From assembly GCF_005116715.1 (NCBI RefSeq), contig NZ_SWCI01000003.1, forward strand, positions 186,001 to 250,000: DNA of 64,000 nt, given 5' to 3'. The position numbers were made by a program, and so were the translations under genes. Shown in pieces: positions 29,783 through 38,099 of this stretch. Origin of the DNA: Ferrimonas sediminicola. GTDB taxonomy: Bacteria; Pseudomonadota; Gammaproteobacteria; Enterobacterales; Shewanellaceae. Positions within the stretch are counted from its first letter, which is position 1. Each line of letters begins with the position of its first letter. The notes below the pieces were generated by a model, which was given only the letters and a program-made list of their open reading frames with translations, had not been told where the DNA came from and ran no database searches.

Positions 29783-29837
29783 ATGCCAATTGCATTAAAT
29801 ATCTGGTCATTTAGCTGAAATTTAATGCAATTGGCAT
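29783..29837. promoter_or_regulatory. Perfect 18-bp inverted repeat upstream of fabV
   Basis: Bases 29783-29800 are the exact reverse complement of 29820-29837, with a 19-base spacer. Each arm itself contains a near-palindrome (TGCCAATTGCA on one arm, TGCAATTGGCA on the other). The AT-rich arms differ from the GC-rich surroundings and lie 143-197 bp before the fabV ATG, right after the ppiD terminator. Two inverted operator copies for a fatty-acid regulator is the simplest reading; a long RNA hairpin is the alternative. Confidence 0.55.
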
Positions 29838-29979
29838 TTTGCACCGATGGTCGGATCTGCGGGTTTTTCCTTTCCGTCCCCGGCGCTTTTGGATAAGCTT
29901 TCCGGAAAATTTTGAGAACTGGCCCAAACTTGGGGCCGAACTCCTGCCAAGGTGCAGGTACCAGACAAGGGAAATATTG

Positions 29980-31182
29980 ATGATCATCAAGCCAAAGATT
30001 CGCGGTTTCATCTGTACCACCACTCACCCGGTTGGCTGTGAGCAGAATGTACGTGAGCAGATCGCCTACACCCAGGCCAAGGGTGCCATCGAAAAGGGTC
30101 CCAAGCGGGTACTGGTGATCGGCTCCTCCAGTGGCTACGGCCTCTCCTCCCGTGTTGCTGCGGCGTTCGGTTGTGGTGCCGCCACCATCGGCGTGTTCTT
30201 TGAGAAGCCCGCCACCGAGAAGAAGCCCGGCACCGCCGGCTGGCACAATGCGGCAGCCTTCGACAAGCTGGCCCACGAAGCCGGCCTCTATGCCAAGAGC
30301 CTCAATGGTGACGCCTTCAGCCACGAAGCCAAGCAGAAGACCATCGACTTGATTAAGGAAGACCTGGGGCAGGTGGATATGGTGGTCTACTCCCTGGCCT
30401 CCCCGGTACGCAAGCTGCCCGACACTGGGGAACTGGTGCGCTCGGTACTTAAGCCCAAGGGTGAAACCTACACCGCAACCGCCGTGGACACCAACAAGGA
30501 CAGCCTGTTCCAAGCCTCCATCGAGCCCGCCACCGAGGAGGAGATCGCCGCCACCAAGACCGTGATGGGGGGCGAGGACTGGGAGCTGTGGATCAACGCC
30601 CTGAACGACGCCGGGGTGCTGGCCGAGGGGTGCAAGACCGTGGCCTACAGCTACATCGGCACCGAGATCACCTGGCCCATCTACTGGCACGGCGCCCTGG
30701 GCGATGCCAAGAAGGACCTGGATCGTGCCGCCCACGCCCTGGACGCCAAGCTTCAGGCCAACGGCGGCAGCGCCAACGTGGCGGTGCTGAAGTCGGTAGT
30801 GACCCAGGCCTCCTCCGCCATCCCGGTGATGCCCCTGTACATCGCCATGGTGTTCAAGAAGATGCGCGAAGAGGGGGTCCACGAGGGCTGCATGGAACAG
30901 ATCTACCGCATGTTCAACGAGCGTCTCTACAAGGCCGACGACTCCGCGCCCCAGGTGGACGAAGAGAACCGCCTGCGTCTGGATGACTGGGAGCTGCGCG
31001 ATGACATCCAGCAGCACTGCCGTGATCTGTGGCCCCAGCTGACCGACGACAACCTCAAGGAACTGACCGACTACGTTCAGTACAAGGAGGAGTTCCTCAA
31101 GCTGTTTGGCTTCGGTGTCGACGGTGTGGATTACGATGCCGACGTCAATCCGCTGGTGGAGTTTGACGTTATCGACATCTAA
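29980..31182 (+). CDS. fabV: Enoyl-ACP reductase FabV (trans-2-enoyl-CoA reductase family)
   Basis: 400 residues. Starts [21 protein letters not shown], the FabV hallmark; the Rossmann segment [21 protein letters not shown] replaces the usual FabI glycine motif, and the catalytic Tyr-x8-Lys is seen in [10 protein letters not shown]. It performs the last reduction of each fatty-acid cycle and confers triclosan resistance in Vibrio and Pseudomonas. The ATG at 29980 follows AAGGGAAAT; the frame is open upstream, but the family N-terminus fixes the start. Monocistronic, with an inverted repeat upstream and a terminator downstream. Confidence 0.97.
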   Translation: MIIKPKIRGFICTTTHPVGCEQNVREQIAYTQAKGAIEKGPKRVLVIGSSSGYGLSSRVAAAFGCGAATIGVFFEKPATEKKPGTAGWHNAAAFDKLAHEAGLYAKSLNGDAFSHEAKQKTIDLIKEDLGQVDMVVYSLASPVRKLPDTGELVRSVLKPKGETYTATAVDTNKDSLFQASIEPATEEEIAATKTVMGGEDWELWINALNDAGVLAEGCKTVAYSYIGTEITWPIYWHGALGDAKKDLDRAAHALDAKLQANGGSANVAVLKSVVTQASSAIPVMPLYIAMVFKKMREEGVHEGCMEQIYRMFNERLYKADDSAPQVDEENRLRLDDWELRDDIQQHCRDLWPQLTDDNLKELTDYVQYKEEFLKLFGFGVDGVDYDADVNPLVEFDVIDI

Positions 31183-31200
31183 GGCCCTTGGCCAGAAGAG

Positions 31201-31226
31201 AAAACCGCCCTTGTGGCGGTTTTTTT
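31201..31226. terminator. Terminator after fabV
   Basis: Arms AAAACCGCC and GGCGGTTTT with a CTTGT loop and T7. The left A-rich side could also terminate the convergent gene. Confidence 0.9.
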
Positions 31227-31581
31227 ATGACTCCCGTCTAGCGGCCAGGTGGTCAAAGTGGGCGTGGTCGCCGCCACAGAAGGTGGGCAACAGTACCTTG
31301 GGTATCGGGACGACCTCCGACCGCTCTCCCCGGTAGAGTGAGCATTCACCCACAGGGCGAATGCCCGCTTCCGGGGCACCGATGCCGGGGTAGCGGAAAT
31401 CCACCAGCCACTCCTGCCAGATCACCCAATGATGGGGTCTGTCCGCCAATGTTCCTTTCATCAATTGGGCGGATTCTCCTTCGTGATGCAGCAGGCTGAG
31501 CACCACGGTCGACAACGCGAAGGCGTCCAGCTCACGGGTGGGCAGGGCGAAGAGGTGTTCGAGCAGCTGCTGTGGGGTCAT
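31225..31581 (-). CDS. Hypothetical protein downstream of the peptidase-propeller gene
   Basis: About 118 residues from the ATG at 31581 (a longer version to 31617 or 31623 is possible; no start has a convincing ribosome site). Soluble, with His/Trp-rich centre (HHWVIWQEWLVDFRYPG) and a C-terminal cluster CGGDHAHFDHL that could bind metal. I do not recognise the family. It lies 66 bp after the large secreted protein gene on the same strand and may be co-transcribed. Codon use resembles surrounding genes. Confidence 0.55.
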   Translation of the reverse strand: MTPQQLLEHLFALPTRELDAFALSTVVLSLLHHEGESAQLMKGTLADRPHHWVIWQEWLVDFRYPGIGAPEAGIRPVGECSLYRGERSEVVPIPKVLLPTFCGGDHAHFDHLAARRES

Positions 31582-31647
31582 GACGAAACTCTGACGGGGA
31601 GGCCGGGTCCCCACCATACCCAAGAGGGGGCCCGGATGCCAGTGCCG

Positions 31648-34464
31648 CTACAGCCGGTAGTAGAGGCTCAGCCAGCCACTCCAGCCGATGGGGGCCTCTA
31701 TGCCGTTGTCGCCGGCCCAGCCGACGCCCATCCGGACCTGCATGCCGTCGAACTCCGGCAGAGCATCGAAGATATAGGGGGCGATCCCCTCCAGTTCGAG
31801 GTTGACGCCGGCCACGGGCAGGCGGTTGCCTCGGTCCATCTGGTAGCTGCGGTAGAACAGCTGCAGCGGCGCTTGGCCCAGGGAGAGCCCCAGGCGATCC
31901 AGCCGCTCCCCTACCAGGGCGGAGTGGGGCAGAGCCGCGTCGGTCAACTGACCCCAGGGAAGCCAGTCGGGGGTGAGGCTGCTGGGGGCGCCCCCCAGCC
32001 TCAGGAGATCTAACCGGGAGGGGGAGCCCCCCAGCTCCCATAGGGCGGCGTTTCCGACAAGGGTCCAATCCTGCCAGCCCAGGGAGAGGGCCAGCGCTCC
32101 TTCACTGCGTTGCCAGCCGTCGAGGCTATCGCCCCAGGTCTGCCGGCCGCCGACGCGGCCGCCCAATGACCAGGGACCCCGGCGCCACGCTCCGGCCAGC
32201 CCCATCCCCAGGTAGCTACTGCGCCAGTCACTGTCCCTGCCGCTATGACGTTCCGTCACCTCGCCCAGGGTGGTGCCCGCCTCCAGCCCCAGCTGCAGGG
32301 CGTCGGTCAGTCGCCGTTGCCAGTCCAGGCCGAGGTGGGCCGCCAGGCGGCGCTCGCTCAGCCAGGGGGTCTGACTTGCCTTAAGGGCGCTGAACTCCTG
32401 CTCCAGGGCAAGCAGGTCGCCATTGACCACCACCGGCCAGCCCTGCCAGCGCAATGAGGCGATGGCGCCCTGTTGAGTGCCGGCTGTATCGCCCTGTCCC
32501 AGCAGTTGCCAGCGCAGTCGGTTGACCGGATCGCCCCCCTTGACGCCCAGCTCCAGCGCCTGTTGCCATGGGGTCAGGTTGGCGCCGATGGCCAGGGCGG
32601 CGTACTGGGGGCCGACGCCGTACACTGTCGCCGGGCGGGGATCCTGTTCCGGCGTCCCTGCCGGGGACGTGGCCAGTGTCGGTGCCAGGGAGTGGCGGGC
32701 CAGGGGGGGATGGGTCAGCGGTTGGCGGTAGAGGCTTTGACCCTGGCTGGTGGTGGCCAGGAAGTAGAGGACGTCGCCGTCGCTTCGCGGGGCGGTGGCC
32801 AGTTGCCGGTAGCTGGTCAGTCGGCTCAGTGAGCGGTCACTGAGGCGCAGGCGGTAGTTGGCGACCCCCTGGGGGGTACCCAGGGTGATCAGCAGGGCGT
32901 CGGGCGACTGCCAGCTGGGGTAGCTGACAAAGTTGCCGTCGTTGATCCGGGGCAGGCCGAGGGCTATCTCACTCTGGCCATCGGACAGGTAGAGATCCCA
33001 CTCGCCCCGGCGATGCTTGAGGTAGCTGAGCCGATCCTCTCCGGGACGATAGCCGGGAAAGTCGAGGATCTCATCGGTACCGGCACTGACCCTCTCCGTC
33101 AGGGTGCCACTGGTTAGATCCAGCTCCATCAGGGTGCTGTGACCGCCCTTTCTCTGCAGAGCCAGCACCCGCCGCCCATCCGGATGGGGCGCCGGACGCA
33201 CCAAGTTTTGTTCATGGGTCAGCCGGGTCACCCGGTGGCTGCTTAATTGCCAAAGGTGCAGATCGAAGTGCCACGCCCCCCGTTCATCCCTGAGCAACTG
33301 GCTGAACAGGATGCGATCCTCGTCAAGCCAAACCGGGTCCACCATGGGGCCACTGCGTCGGTTCAGGGTGTGCAGCACCTGCGGATTGAACATGGCTGGT
33401 TCAATGTCCGGCACATCCAGAGGGTCGGCCTGCTGGCGCGCCTGGCGCTTCTCCAGCCACGCCTGTCGGGCCGGCTCGTTGCCGGCGGTGCTGACCACCA
33501 CCAGCGACTGGTTGTAGCCCTTCTGGTCCCCCTGGATCACCGCTAACTGCTCCCCGGAGGGGGAGATCGTCGGTGGGGACAGCTGCCAGTGGTGCTCCAG
33601 CCACTGCCCGCCGGTCTCCGGCTGTGCCTGTGCCTCTTGGCTCATCGCCTGGTAGGTGGTTTCCGCCACGAAGCGGCGGTAGAGCCGCTCCGGACCCTGG
33701 CCGAATACTCCTTCGAACGCCTGTTCGAAGCTGCGGGGTTCCCTGGCCGCCATCCGGGTCCACAGCTGCTTGAGGCTGGGCTCCCCATACTCCTGTTGTA
33801 GCCACAGCAGGTAGCTGGCGCCCACCAGGTAGGCCATGCTCATCCCGAGGTAGGCGTCCTCATCGGCGGACAGCTGGGCGTAGTTGGGCAGGTAGCCTTC
33901 ACGGGCCCACTGCATCAGCACGCCCTGGGCCAGGGCATTGGCCGGCCGCCCCTTACCGTCATGCCGATGCTCGATCACCGTGGCATACCCCTCCGAGACC
34001 CAGCGGGGCACCTCCAGCAGGCCCACATAGAGCGATTGCCACAGCTGGGTGAGGGGGGCGCGTGACTCCCGCGCTAGGTGGTTGAGGTGGGCCTGCTCAT
34101 GGACCAGCAGCAGGGTGGGCCAGTCGGGCATGTGGGACAGGAGGGAGTCGGACAGCGGCGGGGTGGTGTAGAACACGGTGCGGCTGCGGCCGATGAGTGG
34201 CAGGGCAAAGCCATTGGCCAGGTTGAGGGGATCACGAACCACCAGGTCCACCTTGGCGGGCAACTGATGCCCCACTGCTTCTCCCACCGCCCGCTGCAGC
34301 CGGTCGGCGTCTAGGGCCAGCCGCCTGGCCCAGGTCTCGTGCTCAGGGGTGAAGTGGATGCGGTAGTGCTCCGTTTCCAGGGTCTGCCAGTGCCGGTCGG
34401 GGGTGGCCCAGGCCAGCCGGGTCATCAATGCCACCAGCAGGGCGGCAAACAGGGCAGATCTCAT
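31648..34464 (-). CDS. Secreted/outer-membrane protein: gluzincin-type metallopeptidase + beta-propeller + C-terminal barrel
   Basis: 938 residues. Signal peptide (1-20, cleavage near AWA-TP). Residues 25-280 resemble a gluzincin peptidase: zinc motif HEQAH at 122-126 and the downstream glutamate helix WVSEGYA (Glu158). Residues about 290-620 contain TolB/PD40-type propeller blades (repeated motifs such as ISPSGEQLAVI, PHPDGRRVLAL, GYRPGEDRLSYL). From about 640 the sequence becomes a series of alternating amphipathic strands rich in Leu/Trp/Gly, ending GWLSLYYRL, as in outer-membrane beta-barrels. A cell-surface protease or sensor is inferred; no substrate is known. Followed by a small gene on the same strand. 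Confidence 0.75.
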   Translation of the reverse strand: MRSALFAALLVALMTRLAWATPDRHWQTLETEHYRIHFTPEHETWARRLALDADRLQRAVGEAVGHQLPAKVDLVVRDPLNLANGFALPLIGRSRTVFYTTPPLSDSLLSHMPDWPTLLLVHEQAHLNHLARESRAPLTQLWQSLYVGLLEVPRWVSEGYATVIEHRHDGKGRPANALAQGVLMQWAREGYLPNYAQLSADEDAYLGMSMAYLVGASYLLWLQQEYGEPSLKQLWTRMAAREPRSFEQAFEGVFGQGPERLYRRFVAETTYQAMSQEAQAQPETGGQWLEHHWQLSPPTISPSGEQLAVIQGDQKGYNQSLVVVSTAGNEPARQAWLEKRQARQQADPLDVPDIEPAMFNPQVLHTLNRRSGPMVDPVWLDEDRILFSQLLRDERGAWHFDLHLWQLSSHRVTRLTHEQNLVRPAPHPDGRRVLALQRKGGHSTLMELDLTSGTLTERVSAGTDEILDFPGYRPGEDRLSYLKHRRGEWDLYLSDGQSEIALGLPRINDGNFVSYPSWQSPDALLITLGTPQGVANYRLRLSDRSLSRLTSYRQLATAPRSDGDVLYFLATTSQGQSLYRQPLTHPPLARHSLAPTLATSPAGTPEQDPRPATVYGVGPQYAALAIGANLTPWQQALELGVKGGDPVNRLRWQLLGQGDTAGTQQGAIASLRWQGWPVVVNGDLLALEQEFSALKASQTPWLSERRLAAHLGLDWQRRLTDALQLGLEAGTTLGEVTERHSGRDSDWRSSYLGMGLAGAWRRGPWSLGGRVGGRQTWGDSLDGWQRSEGALALSLGWQDWTLVGNAALWELGGSPSRLDLLRLGGAPSSLTPDWLPWGQLTDAALPHSALVGERLDRLGLSLGQAPLQLFYRSYQMDRGNRLPVAGVNLELEGIAPYIFDALPEFDGMQVRMGVGWAGDNGIEAPIGWSGWLSLYYRL

Positions 34465-34529
34465 GAGTCACATCCTGTGCGGAGAAAGGCCTAATCTATC
34501 CTGTTCACTTCACCGGATGCAAAGTCGGC

Positions 34530-35933
34530 CTACTGCAGCTGCTTCTCCTTCTCCCGGTTTGCCATCTCCAAGGTGACGCTGAGCAGATCCAGCTCCAGGG
34601 CGGTCAATGCCCTGTTGATGTAGGGCACCAGTCTGTCCGCGTCCGACAGGGCACCCTGGCAGGCGGTGACACCGATATTGAGCTGATCGTTGTAGCTGAA
34701 CATGGTGATGTTGAGGCTCTGGCCCGGGAGCAGCAGCGAGAAGGGGGTGATGGAACGGATCGGCGCTCCGTACAGGTAGCGGGGCTCCTTGGGGCCGGGA
34801 ACATTGGAGATGATCAGGTTGCTGATGGCCGGCAGACGGGTATCCAGCCCCAGGCGGCCGATGAGCAGCATCAGCGCATTGGTGACCACCGACAGGTTCA
34901 TAAAGGCGGTGGGGGAGAAGCTCTTGGCTTCGTGCTTGATCTGGCGGCTGGAGATCATGATCTCCTTGAGGCGCTCTGTGGGTTGGTTCTGGCGCCGGCC
35001 CAGCTCAATCAGTGCCGGCGAGAAGTGGTTGTCTCTGGTGTCCCCGTCCCCCTTCATGTTCACCGGCATGATGGCCACCAGGGGTTTGTCGCTGGGACGC
35101 TGGTGCTCAATCAGGTACTGGTGCAGGGCGGCATCACACACCGCCAGGACCACTTCGTTGATGGAGGCGCCGGTAAATTGGCTGATGCGGCGAATGGATC
35201 CCAGGGGCAGGTTGCCCCAGGCGATCACTCGTTTATCTTCCGGTCCCTGGTTGAACAGGGTGCGCTCGGCAGTAAAGGGGATGGGCAGGCGGCTGATGCT
35301 GGGGTAGAACGCCCGGGAGAGCAGCTTGCCGGTGAGCTTGGCCAGATTGGGCAACTCCTGTATCTGGTGGTAGAGGCTGTGGGCGAAATCGTAGGCCAGC
35401 TTCAAAGTGGGGTTGGGGTTGTGGTGCCGGTGCAGCGGAAACTGCCAGAAGGCGGGGCTGACACTGCTGTCCGGGTTGAGGCTGAGCATCTGCTGCATCA
35501 GGGCGCTGAGCTTCATGCCATCGGCGCAGGCATGGTGGATCTTCACATAGACCGCCACCTGCCCCTGCTCCAGGCCCTCCACCAGGTGACACTCCCACAG
35601 GGGCTTGTGTCTGTCCATCTGCCGACTGTGCAGGGACTCGAGCAGGCGCTGTAACTGAGACTCTCCACCATGATCCTCCAGGTGATGACGGAACAGGTGC
35701 CGTCTCAGATCCAGCTGCTGCCGCCGTTTCCAGCTTGGCCACAGGCCCGGTCCGAAATGGAGTACCCGATTGAAGGGAGCATGGACTCGGTTGCTGTCCA
35801 TCATATGCTGAAACAACCGCTCGGCGTAGTCTGGGGTGTCCGGTGCCACCAGGAACAGGCCGCCCACGTGCATCGGGGTTGAGCGGGTTTCGAACAGGAC
35901 AAAGGAAGCGTCAATCAGGGACAAGCGGGCCAT
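34530..35933 (-). CDS. Wax ester synthase/diacylglycerol acyltransferase (WS/DGAT)-like protein
   Basis: 467 residues, the normal family size. N-terminal LSLIDASFVLFET and STPMHVG match the family start; the catalytic acyltransferase motif HHxxxDG is present as HHACADG at 133-139; conserved late motifs include PVNMKGDGDTRDNHFSP and SNVPGPKEPRYLYGA. The family makes wax esters or triacylglycerol from acyl-CoA. Soluble or membrane-peripheral; no signal peptide. Its neighbours do not form a lipid operon. A 447-bp non-coding gap separates it from the divergent chemoreceptor gene. Confidence 0.9.
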   Translation of the reverse strand: MARLSLIDASFVLFETRSTPMHVGGLFLVAPDTPDYAERLFQHMMDSNRVHAPFNRVLHFGPGLWPSWKRRQQLDLRRHLFRHHLEDHGGESQLQRLLESLHSRQMDRHKPLWECHLVEGLEQGQVAVYVKIHHACADGMKLSALMQQMLSLNPDSSVSPAFWQFPLHRHHNPNPTLKLAYDFAHSLYHQIQELPNLAKLTGKLLSRAFYPSISRLPIPFTAERTLFNQGPEDKRVIAWGNLPLGSIRRISQFTGASINEVVLAVCDAALHQYLIEHQRPSDKPLVAIMPVNMKGDGDTRDNHFSPALIELGRRQNQPTERLKEIMISSRQIKHEAKSFSPTAFMNLSVVTNALMLLIGRLGLDTRLPAISNLIISNVPGPKEPRYLYGAPIRSITPFSLLLPGQSLNITMFSYNDQLNIGVTACQGALSDADRLVPYINRALTALELDLLSVTLEMANREKEKQLQ

Positions 35934-36321
35934 GTCGGTGTACTCCTTGTAATCTATCGGCAGAGAGACCGGCCAACACCTCTCCTTTGGTGCTGGTCTG
36001 TCCTCTTAAGGTATGGAGGGGAGCGGCGCCGGTCAATGCGCTGGATCCAAACAATGGGCAGTTTCTCTGTTAATCAGCACTAATTTGGGATCTTTAGTGG
36101 GCTCCGGTTGTTGCGAAGGGTGAGCCGATTCAAATTCAACCAGCCCTTGGGAGTTGAAAAAATTTGGTCAGATAAATCAGTTAAGTACAAGGACGACAAA
36201 AATAGGGTATTTACTCCGCTTTTTACATTGGGGTAACCCCGTGCCGGTGATGCCCTCCCGGAGAGCGTGGCTGGTCAAAAAATACCATTACAGCTTGATG
36301 ACAGCCTGCCGCTAACTCCAG

Positions 36322-36348
36322 TAAAGCGGGTTTGCCGCCTACGGATTA
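36322..36348 (+). promoter_or_regulatory. Possible sigma-28 (FliA) promoter of the chemoreceptor gene
   Basis: TAAA (36322-36325), 15-base spacer, ACGGATTA (36341-36348), compared with the consensus TAAA-N15-GCCGATAA (five of eight -10 positions agree). It lies 33 bp before the ATG. Chemoreceptors are commonly FliA-dependent. The remainder of the gap 35934-36321 contains a GGGG-TAA-CCCC palindrome near 36232 but no gene I can support. Confidence 0.4.
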
Positions 36349-36380
36349 CAAGAGACTCAGCATTACTTGAGGGCCGATAT

Positions 36381-38018
36381 ATGAATCTTCTCCGTCATCT
36401 CAGCATTAGCAAGAAACTGATGTTCGCCAACCTGGTGGGCATGCTGCTGCTGCTCCTTGGGGCAGGCTATGCCCTCTACAGCCAGGTCACGGTGGTGGGG
36501 TATTACCAGCAGGTGCTGCAGAGGGACGCGGTGGCCAGGGAGCAGGTGCTGTCCCTGGAGGTGGCGTTCAAGGGCCAGGTGCAGGAGTGGAAGAACGTGC
36601 TGGTGCGGACCTACAAGCAGGATGACAGGGAGAAGTACTGGGGCAAGTACCTCAAGGCCGAAGCCAAGGTAGCGGATCATGCCCGGGTGATCCTGCCTTT
36701 GCTTGAGGAGATCGACCCGGTGCTGGCGGGTCAGCTGCAGGAGTTTATCCAGGCCCACGACACCCTCGGGGAGAAGTATCGGGCGGGAAGAGAGTATCAG
36801 CTGGCCAATGGCTATGATGCCGCCGGCACAGACACCCTGGTTCGCGGCATCGACCGCGCCCCCTCCAAGAGCCTCGGTGCCCTGGTGGAAGCGATGGCCC
36901 AGGCCCAGCAGCGGACAGTTGCCGAACACCAGCGGCACGCGGACCAGCAGCTGACCCTGGCGATGCTGGCGTTGGCACTGGCCTTTGCCCTGGCCCTGGT
37001 GACCGGGGTCATGGTGAGCAACGGGTTTATTGTCCGCCCCATGCGCGAGGTGGGCGCCTTCCTCCGGGAGCTGGCTTCCGGCAACTTTGCCGCTAGGCTC
37101 AGCCTGGGACAGCGGGATGAGCTGGGTCAGCTGGCCGAGGACGCCCGGGAGCTGCAGAAGCAGCAGGAGGCGATCCTCAACCAGCTGACCGATGTGGCGG
37201 CACAGCTCAGCGGCCAGTCAGCCACCCTGCAGCGGGAGATGGGCGAGACCGCCACCGACATCCATGAGCAGAACTCCCAGACCGACCAGATGGCCAGTGC
37301 CATGACCGAGATGGTGGCCTCCATCTCCCAGGTCAGCGCCAGTGCCCAGATCGCCGCCAGCAACGTCGCCGAAACCAATGGCCGCCTGGGTGAGAGCAAG
37401 GGCAACCTGAATGAGACCAAGCGGAACATCATCGAGCTTCAGGGGGCGGTGAGCCACTCCGGTGAGGTGATGCAGCGCCTGGAGCATGAGAGCCAGGAGA
37501 TCGGGGCCATCCTGGACGTCATTCGCAACATCGCCGATCAGACCAACCTGCTGGCGCTTAACGCCGCCATCGAGGCCGCCCGGGCGGGAGAGCAGGGGCG
37601 TGGCTTTGCGGTGGTGGCGGATGAGGTTCGCTCACTGGCGTCCCGCACCCAGGAGTCCACCCAGCAGATTCAGACGATGATCGAGCGGCTGCAGCGGGAG
37701 AGTCAGGAGGCGGTGGCGTCGATTCAACATGGTCAGCAGTTTGCCGACCTGTGCGCCACCCAGGCCACAGGTGTGGACGAAATGCTCAGCCAGGTTACCG
37801 ATGAGGTGAACCAGATCAGCCAGATGAACATGGAGATTGCCGCCGCCGCCGAAGAGCAGAGCCGGGTCAGCGAGGAGATCAGCCAGAATGTCATGCGGGT
37901 CAAGGAGGTGGGCGAATCGGTGGAGAGCAACGCCGCCGAGGCCCAACAGGTTGGCGAGCAGATCGCCTCCCAGGCCGGTGAGCTGCAGCAGCTGGTGGGG
38001 CGTTATCGCCTGAACTGA
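36381..38018 (+). CDS. Methyl-accepting chemotaxis protein
   Basis: 545 residues. First membrane helix about 18-36 ([18 protein letters not shown]), a periplasmic helical ligand-binding region (about 37-195), second helix about 198-220 ([19 protein letters not shown]), HAMP (about 222-275), and a signalling domain whose hairpin tip is the canonical [32 protein letters not shown]. Probable methylation sites are the Glu/Gln/Ala-rich helices on both sides. No pentapeptide tether for CheR at the C-terminus (ends GRYRLN). ATG 36381 was chosen for GAGGG; the frame is open upstream to 36267. Transcribed alone. Confidence 0.95.
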   Translation: MNLLRHLSISKKLMFANLVGMLLLLLGAGYALYSQVTVVGYYQQVLQRDAVAREQVLSLEVAFKGQVQEWKNVLVRTYKQDDREKYWGKYLKAEAKVADHARVILPLLEEIDPVLAGQLQEFIQAHDTLGEKYRAGREYQLANGYDAAGTDTLVRGIDRAPSKSLGALVEAMAQAQQRTVAEHQRHADQQLTLAMLALALAFALALVTGVMVSNGFIVRPMREVGAFLRELASGNFAARLSLGQRDELGQLAEDARELQKQQEAILNQLTDVAAQLSGQSATLQREMGETATDIHEQNSQTDQMASAMTEMVASISQVSASAQIAASNVAETNGRLGESKGNLNETKRNIIELQGAVSHSGEVMQRLEHESQEIGAILDVIRNIADQTNLLALNAAIEAARAGEQGRGFAVVADEVRSLASRTQESTQQIQTMIERLQRESQEAVASIQHGQQFADLCATQATGVDEMLSQVTDEVNQISQMNMEIAAAAEEQSRVSEEISQNVMRVKEVGESVESNAAEAQQVGEQIASQAGELQQLVGRYRLN

Positions 38019-38026
38019 TCAACGTG

Positions 38027-38050
38027 CCCCGCTTCGGCGGGGTTTTCTTT
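38027..38050 (+). terminator. Intrinsic terminator after the chemoreceptor gene
   Basis: CCCCGC-TTCG-GCGGGG, a stable tetraloop hairpin, followed by TTTTCTTTT. Confidence 0.88.
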
Positions 38051-38099
38051 TGCTGGTCATCCGCTACACTACTGTCTATCTATACAGTGAGTGAGCGCC

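Noticed and set aside
36232..36380. Cyclic-di-GMP (GEMM) riboswitch before the chemoreceptor gene
   Set aside because: A GCCTACGG string is reminiscent of the motif, but the conserved GCAAACC-type segment and overall pairing are missing.
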